From positions 2,108,001-2,172,000 of the forward strand of contig CASHTG010000012.1 in the NCBI GenBank assembly GCA_949357655.1: 64,000 nucleotides of DNA. Reading direction: 5' to 3'. The position numbers were made by a program, and so were the translations under genes. Position 1 is the first letter of the stretch. Each line of letters starts with the position of its first letter. Source of the stretch: Parascedosporium putredinis (lineage: Eukaryota; Ascomycota; Sordariomycetes; Microascales; Microascaceae). The notes below the pieces were generated by a model. That model searched no databases and had not been told where the DNA came from. It was given only the letters and a program-made list of their open reading frames with translations. Shown here one piece after another: positions 12,228 to 23,600 of the stretch.

Positions 12228-15175
12228 TTATCCCTCGAGGGCGGCTGCCGTGAGCTTCAGAATATCTTCGATGCCCTTCCTAGCATTCGTAGGATCCTTT
12301 GCAATTCTCTGCCAGTATTCGCCGTGCCGTGGCTCGTTTAATATGCACTTGGAGATGACTTCGCCTCGTTTTGCCTGTTGCGTCGCAAAAAACACCTAGC
12401 GTTAGCAAATCTTCATTCTTTGAAAGGAGGGGGCATGGCAACATAGGTAGCAAGCGAAAAAGGGGAGAAAACGGGCAAAAAGAAACAAGGAAAGAAAAAA
12501 GAGGGCTTGCTCACCTCAGTACCATGCTGCAGCAAGAACTTGTAGTACCACGCCCACGTGTCCCCATTGTCGCTATCCAGCACCAGCGCCTTCTCGAACC
12601 AGCTCTGCGCCTTGTCGAGCTTCCTCTCCGCCCAAAGATGCGCGCCACCGCCACGAAGAGGATGGGGTCCGAGTCCACCTTCTTGATGGCCTCGAGGCTG
12701 CGCGGCCGCCTCTGCGTGCGCGGCTCCAGGAACCAAATCTGCTCGCTCCAGAGGATCCCGCTGCGCGGCACCTCCTGCAGCGCCTTGGCCATGACGCTGC
12801 GCGCCTGGTTGCCGTTGCCCGAGCGCCGCTCCACCCGCACCGATTCGAGCCATAGCTCCGCCGACTTGGGCACCGCGAGGCGCGCCCGGTCGAGCACGCT
12901 GCGCGCCTTGGTCACCGACCCCACCGCCTCTTCCAGTCGGGAGTAGAGGAGCCAGAGCGGTACCGACTTGGGCACCGCCTTGACGCCCGTGGCGTACGCC
13001 TCCTCGCCTGTGGTATCATGCCCATGTCCTCGTAGATTTGGCCCTTGAGCATCCAGAGCTTCGCCGCGCCGGGAAAGTACTGCAGCGCCTTGAGGACGAG
13101 GGCCAGCGCCGCTTCCTGGTTCCCTAGCACCCGCTCAAACACTACGCTCTTCATCCACACCCGGTCCGTCGGCGCCTGCTCCCTCGCCAGCTCCAGCAGC
13201 TTCCGCGCCTCGTCCACCTGCTCGTTCTCCGCCTCCAGCTTGACGGCCGCGAGCCAAATGTCCTCGTTGTTGGGGTTCTGCTTGAACGCGCGGGCCAGCA
13301 CGTGCCTGGCGCTGTTGATCTCGCCAGCCTGCCACTTCTCCTTGGCCAGCATCATCCAGAGGACTTCGCTCTTGGGGCATGCCTCCACCGCCTTCTCCAG
13401 CACGTCCCACAGCGACTGCTTTGAACCGTGGTGCCTCTCCAGATCCGCCGCCTCCATCCACAGCGTCCGGCTGTTGACAAACACCCGCAACGCGTACGAG
13501 TAGATGGCCCGCGCCGTCTCGTACATGCCACGGGCGATGCTAGACTTGGCGTCCTTCATCCACGTGTCCTTTCGGTCGTCGTCCTCGTCGAGACTCCAGC
13601 CCAACGTCTCCCGTATAATGTTGCCGCATGTGATGATGGCCCCTTCCTGCTCGCACTTCTCCGCCTCCGCGATCCACTCCTCCCGCTTGGGCATCGCCGA
13701 CTCCTTTGCCAGGACCTGCACGGCGCGCTTCATGACGTTGACCTTGGTCCCCTCGCCCAGTTGCTCCTGAAGGCGCGCCGCAGCAATCCAAATCTCGTAC
13801 GAGGTGGGAACCGCTTTGCGGGCCCTGTTGAGCACCTTTGGGCGTTCTCGGGCGTTTCGAGGCGCGCGAGGGCGAGCCACAGGTCCACCGAGAGCGGAAT
13901 GAGCTCAGTCGCCTTGGCTAGCAGAATCTTGGCATTGTCGACGTCCTCTTCCAGGTTGACGGCTTCCTTCCATAGGATCTCGGAGTCCGGCAGGTGATCC
14001 AACGCCTGGCGAATCACCCTCTTCTTGGCGCTGGGTATGTTTTCCAGCTTCATCGCCTCCACCCAGAGGCGCACCGACCGGCTGTTGTGCCGGATGGCCT
14101 CGGCCGCAATCACCTTGGCATTCTGCCCTTCGTTCAGCCGAATGTTCTCCAGCCACACGTCCTCGCTCTTCGGCCTGTTCTTGCAGCCCTCGGCAATCAC
14201 CTTGCGCGCCGTCACAATCTTGCCCGCCAGCTCTTCCAAGCGGGCGGCCGCGATCCACCCCAGCGGGTTTCCGGGATTCGTCTTGATGACGGACTGCAGG
14301 AGCTCGCGGACTCTGTTGATGTCGCCCACCTGCGCCTGCGCCTCCGTGAGGGACCGCCTGTTCAAGCTCGTGATGTAACCCTGCGGGTCGATGCTCGTCG
14401 CCGTCCCCACCGTCGACTCTGTGCCGCTACCACCGCCGCCACCGCCGCCGCCGCCTCCCTGCGACGCCTGGTCCAGCCGAACCTTGAGCACCTTGTCCCT
14501 CGCCGCGCCAATCTTGGCAAAATTGGTCATCGTCCCGTCCGCCGCGTCCGCGCCCGAGGCCGTCCCGTCATCCGCCACCGTCGTCGTCATCTGCGACGAG
14601 TCGTTGGCCGCCGCCAACACGCTGTCGGGGACGGCGTAGAATTTCTGCCGCAGCGCCTGCTTCGCCCGCCGGTTCTTCCCCGTCAGGTCGCCCACCTCGG
14701 GCAGACTCGCCCACTCTTCGTCCGAGACGGTGCCCAGCGCGCGCTTGAGGTCGGCGAACTGCGCCTGGATCTTGGGGTTCTGCCTCTCGTACTCGGCCGT
14801 CTCGGCGGCCTCCCGGGCCTCACGCTGCGCCTTGCGCCTCTTGGCCATCTTCTCGTCGACCCACTGCCAGATCTGATCCGCCTCTTCGTCGTCCTTGTCG
14901 TATATTCCGCCTGCAAACAGGCCCACCTCGTTATCAGGATCTTGGTACCGTTCGCTGTCGTTTCCGCCTTCGTCGTCGCCCCTCTTCTTGCCATCCGGGC
15001 CAATTCCGAGGGCGGCGGCACGCTTTGCTACAATCTCCTTGATCTGGTCATCGCTTGGCCCATCGCGCGCTGGACCAAGATCGGATCGAGTCGTGAAGCC
15101 GGTGGCACCGCGACCGAGACCGGCGACATAGTTTTCTGGCGCCGGTTGGTTGAGGAAATCACGTCGACTCGCCAT
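12228..15175 (-). CDS. PRP6: Pre-mRNA splicing factor PRP6 (U5 snRNP, tri-snRNP bridging protein)
   Basis: This protein bridges U5 and U4/U6 in the spliceosomal tri-snRNP. Exon 1 is 12515-15175 and exon 2 is 12228-12374, with a GTGAGC donor after LLQHGTE. The N-terminus has the PRP1_N signature (FLNQPAPENYVAGLGRGATG) followed by a charged linker (IWQWVDEKMAKRRKAQREA). A Gly run near residues 240-250 is coded by a CCG repeat. From about residue 270 to the end there are tandem HAT/TPR helices (NPLGWIAAARLEELAGK, SEDVWLENIRLNEGQ, SVRLWVEAMKLENIPSAK, SAELWLESVRVE). The C-terminus NEPRHGEYWQRIAKDPTNAR is a strong PRP6 hallmark. Three frame breaks, near 13837-13839, 12999-13003 and 12638-12643, each fit one missing base. 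Corrected length is 936 residues, normal for the family. The gene is essential in yeasts, so decay is unlikely. Confidence 0.95.
14424..14458. repeat. GCC/CCG trinucleotide tract inside PRP6
   Basis: A short imperfect CCG-type repeat codes for a run of glycines on the minus strand, within the PRP6 N-terminal linker. Such tracts are usually variable in length between strains. Confidence 0.7.
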
Positions 15176-16833
15176 GATTGTGTCTGTGTTTTTGTTTTTG
15201 CTTTCCCGTTCGGGAGGAGGTTCTTCGAGTACACTCGATACGGATCTCTTGTCGTCGTTTGTGTCGGTCAGTTCAGCATAGCCGCGCTCTTCGATTTCGG
15301 TGCCTATGCGTAGATGTGGGATTTCGAGGATGTCGGCCGCAAGGAAAATTGTCTATCTCTATTCGAGTACCCAGGAAAGCACACGGAAAAAGAGAGAGGA
15401 AAAGAAAGAAGGATACAGAATTATCCCGCGCTTCGAGCTGGATCGTATTATCCTGCCTTGAGGGGTTGCTCTAGAATGTGAAAATGCTCGTTTTTGAGCA
15501 AGTCAGCCAGGCACACAAGGCTGAACCGTGGGACTTCCTCAGAGAAATTTACGAAGCTTGTCCTGGCCTAAAATACCAAGGTACAGTGTGCCTGCCTTCT
15601 GAGCGTGAGCAGCCGCCCACCCATTCGGTGTGTCAGCTGAAAACAGCTGTCAAATCTAGAGATGGATTTTTGTTCGAGCGAGATGTTGGCGATGCGCAGC
15701 CAAGGATCGAATCGCGAGGAGACAAACATCAGGTGAGTTCTTCATTTTGTATTTGATAAGATATTGTAAGGAGTCATTTCCATTTTCTTTCTCTCTCTCT
15801 CTCTCTCTCTTCTAAAATATCCGCTGCTCGGGCATCTGTTGTGTATCTACTTTGAAAGTACATCACGAGAGTGCTTGAACTGGGCAACTCCCTCCCTCAG
15901 GGCATCCATGCCAACGCCTCTCAGCTCTCCTACGTCCTCCTTTTCCCCTTATCCCGTCCACATGTTTCTCTTCCGTCATCATAACGGAGTTCGGGTTTGT
16001 TGCTTTGATCACCCTCCTCTCCGGGGTCCAGCCGTTTTGCGACACCATCTGGCCCATCACGACAGCTCGGCTTCATTACAAGTACAGCAAGTGGTGCCAC
16101 TTTGTCGTTATCCATCTAAAGATATGTATAGCAAGAACACCGGAAAAACAAAACCAACAAAATGCAGTCGAAAAGAAAAAGGAGAAGGTGGACATAGGAA
16201 AAGGGACTGAACTAGGCGAGACCAGATCCCAGGAGATATGCCTGAGAGGACTGGAGCTTGCCGAGCTAGTGGCTGCTGTGTAGCTGACTGGGGCGAATAA
16301 AGAAAAGAATGTGTTGAAGAGGGTAGCTTTTGTGAGAGAAACAAGCGATTGTTATGAAGCAGAAGAAGGGGATAGAGGAAGCGGGAGGGGGACGCTAGTA
16401 TAAAGAACGGGCATAATCGTGTCTTCCTCCTGTGCTATAAAACCTGCTCCAGGCGGCTGGAGCCATGTATGAATATAAGGGTATTGTGCATGTGATGTTC
16501 CTCGAATAAAACCAAATATGTGTGAAAAAGCAAATTTCCCTCGGTCGTAACTGGGTTTTCCTTTGGCCACCAATGGTGACGGTGGCATCCTTTCTTTCCA
16601 TTCAACGCCGACAATAAAAACAAGAAAAGTGATGAGTGCTCCGTGTCTGGTATGCCATGCTATGCTCGCTTGATACACGGGGAAATGAAATTCGTTAATA
16701 AAAAATAAGAGAAAAAAAGGAAAGGGCAAGAATGAGGAGAAAAAGGACAAAGTAAGGCGAGGGGAACAGATATTGGGGATGTTGCGCACACAGGCAACCT
16801 GGAGGGGTTGCGTGATGTATACGGCCCTATCTG
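15176..16833. other. Intergenic region between PRP6 and VAC7
   Basis: It should hold the PRP6 promoter and the VAC7 3' UTR (both genes are on the minus strand). I see a (CT)n microsatellite at 15790-15811 and A-rich stretches near 16690-16740, but no supported gene. Confidence 0.45.
15790..15811. repeat. (CT)n microsatellite
   Basis: About ten CT units in a row in the PRP6 upstream region. This is a simple repeat with no coding role. Confidence 0.85.
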
Positions 16834-19648
16834 TTATGTCGCAATTGTGGTAGAATTGGGCTTCGGGTGCGGGTCGTTGGCCGAATTTGGTTTCACGGTT
16901 GTGCGCCCCGAGATGGATGCGGTCCTAGTCTTTTGGCTTAGCGGGAGATTGTATTTTACAATCCCCTTGATGACGAGATCAAACTCATCCTGGAGGATGC
17001 GATTCCATCGTTCGGATCCGCCAGCGGTCTGGTTCCCTGGAAGGTGGAGCCTCATTGCGCCAGTGGAAGACGACATGCCCTTGTGGAAGAACGAGCCCTC
17101 AAATGTCAGGGGACTGTCAAACTCAGTAATCGTACCGAGACGCATGTTTGGTGCGGCATCGTCGTCGGGCATGTCGGGGGCGGATCGTCCGAGATATGGA
17201 CGCCATGATCATCCTTGCCCCGTCCGCCTTCATGTCCTGGGTCCGGAGGGCCGTTGGGATACTTCCACCACTCCGAATCTGAGCCGGCGTGGATGGATTT
17301 CGCAAAGATCTCTAGGTTGGCGTTGTCGATCGTGACTACTACGATATTCGGGTTGTGGGCCTTCACGGTCAGATCGAACATGAGCTCGGGCTCGCTGGCA
17401 ATGACGTTATGGATCCCGGTCAGTTCGATACTCGTGAGGGGCTGTGAGGTTGCGAACATGAAGCTGATAGCTCCAGTGATGACAAGAAGAACCATCATGG
17501 TAACGACGAGACAGGCGGCTAAGCGGTTTAGGTACGAGGGTGTGCCATGATACGACTGAGCCTCAAGCTGGCGATGTGAAACTGGACCTCGCCTGTTCCT
17601 TGTCGATCTATACGAGCGCCCCGAGGAAAGAATGAGGGGGTGCGCTCGTCATCTGGCCCGGTGTCGTCCAAATCGTAACCGCCAAGGACATGTGTCGTCA
17701 TCCTCTTACTGCCATTTGCGCCGTTGCGAGCTTGATTTCTTGGGCTAGGAGGACCAGACGGCTGCCGCGAGGGGCACCGGAAAATTTGGCGCGCTGAGCT
17801 ACTGGGAATGGTGACTCGTTATCGAAGAGGGACGGGTGACCACTGCGACCCCACCGGCCTATGTGGTGGTGGTGGCGGGCAGTTCCCCTTCCAGAGCCAG
17901 TGCTACTACGTCCGGCACCGCCCTTGCTGTCGTCCTCGGTCTGGGTAATGCTGTCTCCAGCAACACTACCGCTGAACGTGTTAACAAACTTCATGTTCTT
18001 GCGCAGGCTGATGGGAGGCCCCGTGCTCTCCATAACACTGTGAATAGACCTCATGGCATTGGCGCGTTCGGCCTGGCTCATCATCGAGGTAGCGCTGGGC
18101 GTTCGTGAATGAAAGCGGCGCGGCCCATCTGGGGGATTCGAGTCGTAGACAAAGGTTTCTTCCGAGTCCGAATCATCGGCTTCGTCAACGGCGCTAGCGA
18201 CCTTGGCTTCAAAATTTCAGCCTTCGAAGAAGCTGTGCGAGGACTGGTCAGTAAAGAGCGCACGAGGGTGTAAGAGGAGAGGCCTGTTGAAGGTGTAGTC
18301 ACTAGACTCGGCGGGCTATAGTGCGCCCGACCGCCCCGGCGCATTTCGAGATTGGAAGCCTGGCGGGGCGACCTGGGGGCGGGGAAGTTTCTGTTGCCGG
18401 GGACACTGGTCCCGGCGGAGACTTAGATCGCGACCATGACGATCGAAGATCTGCAAGGTAAGTAGACGGAATGAACAAAGATAAATTCTCACCAGCACCG
18501 GTGGGCACGGCGGCCTGTTTTCTGCTGCCCTTCTTCTTTTCCTTCTTGGGCTTGATCGTCTCCGAGCTCGGTCGGGTTTTTAGGGTACCGTTACCACCTT
18601 GGGGACCGGCAACTACGAGACCAACAGCGGGGACCGAGACTACGGTTTCCGTCTCGACAGTCATACTCTGGCTTGAGCCTTCAGTCTTGGTCTTCCCTGC
18701 CTTGGTCGACATGGAGCTAGACTGCCTCGACATGAGGGGCGGAGCGGCGACGCCACCGATGGTTCTTCGGCTCTCAGGTTGGACGTTGCTGTTCTCACTA
18801 CCGCTCTCGGTGGTGTACAAAAGAGGCCTCGCTCGTAGTGTTCTGATATCGACGGCGTAACCGGCTTCGTCTCGGGTCGCGAGCTCGGAGGCGAGCTTTT
18901 CCTTTACCTGTTCCATTGCGGCGTCGGTAACGTGGCCCGGGGAGTTGGGGAGGCTTACTTCCTGCACTGTTTCCAGAGTGGAGCCGTGGGCGGGAGTCCT
19001 GAGGCCTGACTGGAGTTGGATATCCTCAGTTTCGCTCTCCGACATGAGCGCGAGGTCAGCGGGCAAAAGGGTAGCGGTTGGCCCTCGTGGAAGTATGACG
19101 GAGGGCGTCTCCTGCTCGGCGCGTCGGGATGCGATGGAGGGTCTGTTTAGCTGGGGTGGAGGCGAGCGCAGTCGGGGGAGATGGGCCATCGAGGACCGGT
19201 GCCTTCTTGCGTCTGGTCTGAAGACGTGGCAGACTTTTGAGGGTGCGACCCAAGATGCTGGGCTCCTGTGCGGCAGGAGCGAGTGCAGGTGTGTTGGCGT
19301 TGGATAGGGTCCTAGGGTTGCTTTGGGGTTGGGGAAGGCCGGATCGAGGTAGGCGTGTAGGGCTGGTGTCAATAAGACTGTTTTTGCGCGAACGGTTACG
19401 GGGAACGACGGCTGTTTGGAAGCGGGTTGGCGGAATACGCGGATTGGAGAAGGGTCCCTGGAACCTAGGGGCGAGGGCGTGACGGAGTTGTTCGCTGACG
19501 ATTGTTTCGAGTTATTCTTGTGGTCGGAAAGCGAGGTGGACGAAGAGACTGAGACTGGTTGCGAAGATGAGAGTTGGGGTTGCGAGCTGGCAGACAGGTA
19601 GTGGCGAGCCTCTATTGTGCCGCTCGCCATATTTGTGGATTTATCCAT
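16834..19648 (-). CDS. VAC7: Vac7, vacuolar activator of PI(3)P 5-kinase
   Basis: Yeast Vac7 is a vacuolar membrane protein that activates Fab1 to make PI(3,5)P2 and so controls vacuole size. Exon 1 is 18493-19648 and exon 2 is 16834-18232, separated by a 260-bp intron (GTGAGA donor; acceptor just before the codons for SSKAEI). The first ~380 residues are Ser/Pro-rich and disordered, ending in the family motif PSSETIKPKKEKKKGSRKQ. The conserved C-terminal half includes SVMESTGPPISLRKNMKFVN, TARHHHHIGRWGR, one membrane segment (MMVLLVITGAISFMF) and a lumenal domain with LMFDLTVKAHNPNIVVVTID and SDSEWWKYPNG. Four frame breaks at 18211-18214, about 17757-17766, 17636-17640 and 17176-17180 lie mostly in A or G runs, each fitting one missing base. 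Corrected length is 852 residues. Confidence 0.92.
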
Positions 19649-20459
19649 GGCTCTGCAACGTGCGGGAGAGTCGCATATGGTGGATCAGGAACTCTGAAAA
19701 GGGTGAGGTTTCTCGGACAGTCATGCCAATAACCGGCCGGGCGCTAAAACACACAGATCAACGGACGATGGTGGAGGAGCAGTCAACCATGTTGTTTGAA
19801 CAAAACGAAAACGGACGACACGAGGCAATTCTGGTGATGCGCGAATAATCTTGTTGGCAGAATTGGATCCTCTGTTATTTTTCGTCTCGCTTTTGGTCTG
19901 GTTGCGGATTGGGCTCAGCCCAACAGGTGGCCAACGTTGACGCTGAGTCGCGTGGTGGAAGATCAGTGGTCCAGCAGAGCCGGTAGGCCCCAAAGGTGGC
20001 TGATTTCACAGGTGACGACTGTAACTGTGTTGCCTTCCTGGTCAAGCTCAAGTGTCGTAATGCAGGTCGGAGCTGAGAAAGCCAAACTCTTTAGGGAGGG
20101 ACCTTGGAGGAATAAGAGTCGCAATTGAAGCGTGATGCAGGGAAAGATTTCTGGACTGGCCAAAAGAAAGCAGATGAAGCAGAAACGATAGGTGGAGAGA
20201 GGCCGGACTAAAACAAAGATTGGAAAGGGGGCGCGTGGGAGGTGACGGATGGATGAGGAAGAGGAGAAATGGGACTGAACGAAGAAAATGGGTTTTGGCT
20301 TTTCTCTGGCAGGCGGGTTTCTGATTGACGTGGGATTGGACCTGGTATGACGAGCGGAGGTGATGAGATAATTGCAGGCCGTGCGATCCAAGTCAAAATA
20401 CAGGGCTCCATCCAAGCAGTAGACACCAACAGGAGGGCGAGGCAAAGCCGGCTGGGTTC

Positions 20460-20620
20460 GTTCCTTCCTCGCTTTTCTTTTTTTCTTTCTTTCTTTTTCT
20501 TTTTCTTCTTTTTTTCTTTTTCCTTGACTTTTTTCTTTTCTTGCCACGAGGATCTCGTCGACAAGTCTGGTCTTCTTCCTTTCCTGTTTTGCCCTTTTTT
20601 CGTTTTCTTTGTTTTCTTTG
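20460..20620. repeat. Low-complexity pyrimidine tract
   Basis: This is a long run of T with scattered C on the plus strand (purine on the minus strand), about 800-970 bases upstream of the VAC7 start. CT-rich tracts are common in fungal promoters and leaders. Confidence 0.7.
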
Positions 20621-23600
20621 GTTCATTTCTTTCCTTACGTCCATTCCCTTTCTCCAACCCTCCCTTCCTGTTTCCAATAGAACCACGGATGTCTTATGAG
20701 AGGCGTTTGCCCTGACCGTCTGGCTCGTAACGCTAGTGCCGTGCCGTTTGTGAAATGTGCGAAGTACCGGATAGCTCAAACCGCCCCCTCCCTTGCTGGC
20801 GCTGGCCCAAAAGGAAGAAAAGCATCAATGATCAATTAGTATTAGTGGCCAAACCTGGGCCAGGATTGATGAGTGAGACTTGGTCAACAACCCTGGCAAG
20901 AAACCGAGCTTCAATTTTGGAAGGCAGGCTAAGAACGGCCCCCAGGAGACAAACAAGCCACTAAACTAATAAAGGCAGAAAAGCCCAATTCGTTGGGGCC
21001 GATGAAATTCGGAGAGAAAAACGCTGGGCTTTGACGTAGCCCCTCCAAACTTCCCCCACCTCAGCTCCCTACTTGTACATCTTTGGATCTATCTATTGTA
21101 TTGATCGATATGGGTGGCAACGAACGCGACAACGGCGGCCAAACAAGACTTCGAGGTTGCAAAGGCAAAAGGCAAAAGGCAGAGAGAAACCCACATCGGT
21201 AATGTCTATCCAAAGAGCTAAGCACTAGACATGGACGATGCCTTTTGACCGTTGTCACGCAGGTGGGCAAACAAGCCTGCTTCTTCCTCCCGTACAGATA
21301 CATACACTACAGCAATCGATTTAAATACATCAAGTCAATGTCATGATCATAATCAAACAATCAGACCGCGCATTTCGTAGGGCGGGCGCTCTGCAGCTCG
21401 CTTGTTAAATGGGTGTTCCCGGATCGCATCGGCAAAGAAGGAGAAAGGCAGCAACCGATTCTCGGGTGACCAGCTCGTCCAACCCGCACATTAGACCTGG
21501 CTGGTCACCCGTGTGTGGGCGAGGTTCGTTCCCACACATCAAGGACCACCCGCACCTCCACATAAACTACCGATTCTAGGCTTGTCGTTTCGACTGTCCA
21601 AAGGAATAACATACAGGAAAGCTGGGGTCTCTTCAGAAACAACCCACGGGAGACCAGTACCTCGTCACCTCTCTTCAGTCATCCAAACCTTTCACTTTTT
21701 CACTCAAAGTTCTAATCATAAAAGAAACGGAGGGCTGGGCTGTGGTGTCTATAACCACGTCTGTCCACACAAATAATACTAGTGGGGTCGCTTCGGAAGC
21801 AGACTGAACATTATTAGAACATGGCCATCTTCATCTACGAAGATTATCAGGGCTAAGGAAATGGTGATTTTGTCCATCAATCCTAGCCCATTCTCGTCCC
21901 CGGCCCTTGTCTGTTGTTTTCTGTTTTTTTTTCTTCTTTTCTCTCCCTCGGTTCCTTGTTCTACACGTATGATTAGGCGTTGTATTTTGCATCCGTCCTG
22001 GCAAGTCACGAAAGGGTTGGGCGGGGACTCTGTACCGTATTGGATGGAATTTTCTGAAGAAGAAGAAATCGATACCATAGTTCGAACCTCGCTCTGATGC
22101 CAGGACGGGAGCATCAAACTGATCACCACCCATCTCAACGGACGCCCCAGGCGAATTGGACAACTCAGCGCAGTTTTGTACCCTCCAACGGAAGCGAAAA
22201 CGTCTCCCGGTTGGTCGGTGAAGGTGACTGTTAGCGTCTCGTTTCGTGTACAGTGCAGGGTTGGGTCAGCCCCGTCCCGGTCCCAACCATGTGTTCCAAC
22301 TGCCACATCACCGCGCCAGATCACTCTCGGATCAATGTCCCCGGATACCTTCTTGCAAGAACAACGTCAAGCACCATCCACACTATTCTGCGCCATATGT
22401 CGGCCAATCCTTTGTACTCTGTACCTAGCCGATGGGTAGCGTGGATGAGTTCGCTCACTTGTGGAGGAGTCACCCAACCAGAGGATCCATGTACCTTTTC
22501 CCCACCCCCTCCCTCGGGTTCGGCGTCCAAAGACGTACGTCGTGCTGTGCCTGCTTGGTGAAGGATTCAATTCACTACTCAGTCGGTGCATTTCCAATCG
22601 GCTTCCCCTGTTCTTTCGGCAGAAAAAGATCGATTCCCCCACGATGGAAAGTACTTTGGTCAAGGAGCAGCCAGTTGCCAGGCGAAACTTGAGTTCCCAT
22701 CGCGGTCCGTGACCTCGCCACCCAGAAGAGAATCAGTCTGGTTCCCAGTAATGTCATGGGGGAGAGGGCTTGAACAGATTCAGCCAAACCGCCATCCGAA
22801 AAGGGTTGAGGCAAGGGGGTCTTGAGGCCTTCCTTTGAAGAGAAAATAAAGGGAGAATTAGGCAAGCTATCTTCCTCGTGTCCCGAGGTCAGCTTTCAGG
22901 AGGCACATTTGGCTGTCTTCCTCGCCAGTGTCCTACTTATTCGTGTCGCCGCCCCTTGCCTCGCTCCTCTTTCTTCAGCACCCCATCCCAAATGAGAGTA
23001 TGGAAAGATGCCATGAAGCATTCCCCTATGAATCGTTTAGGGTTGATTTCAAACTTCGGCGTCACCCCTATTACATGTCCTCTTCTCCTTCGGTGAGCCT
23101 TTATGGCTTGAGAACGGCCATATCCCGTGTTCTTCAGGTACGATCAAGAGCAAATACCGAGGTACTCCGGTGGGTTCTCTTCATGTGTGTTCCATAAGCA
23201 TACGTCTCGGCCACACGTTAAAAATTTTCAACCCTCTTTCACACCTTTCGAAAAGCGAGGAATTCTAGAGGGGGATTCTTCAGGATTCTTCAGTACAGCC
23301 AGCTACCACTCTCTCAATGGAATTCACCAGGTCATACAAGGTATCCCCGGTGTAATTCTCGCCCATGCCAGAGGAGAGAAGGGAGGGGGAGAGACAAGGG
23401 GGCCAAAACAGGAAAACTTTCTAGCCCTGCCAATTGGTGCCACGATACCAGCCGTCAGAGCCAGAAACCTTGCTTGTGCAAAGAAGGGGGCGGATGCACC
23501 AGAACCAGATTGTTGGATGTAACCACCCGGTCTTCCGTTCCGTCCCCAGGGGTTACAATTGGTCGGGTCGCCCCTAGAATTTTCTAGCCCAACCCGAGGA

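Noticed and set aside
13994..15313. 439-codon plus-strand open frame opposite PRP6
   Set aside because: It is antisense to clear PRP6 coding sequence. High GC at third positions removes stop codons on the opposite strand, and the protein has no family features.
22080..22100. GTTCGAA-type sequences resembling a tRNA T-loop (also near 39380 and 43885)
   Set aside because: No acceptor stem, anticodon arm or matching A box could be assembled around any of them.
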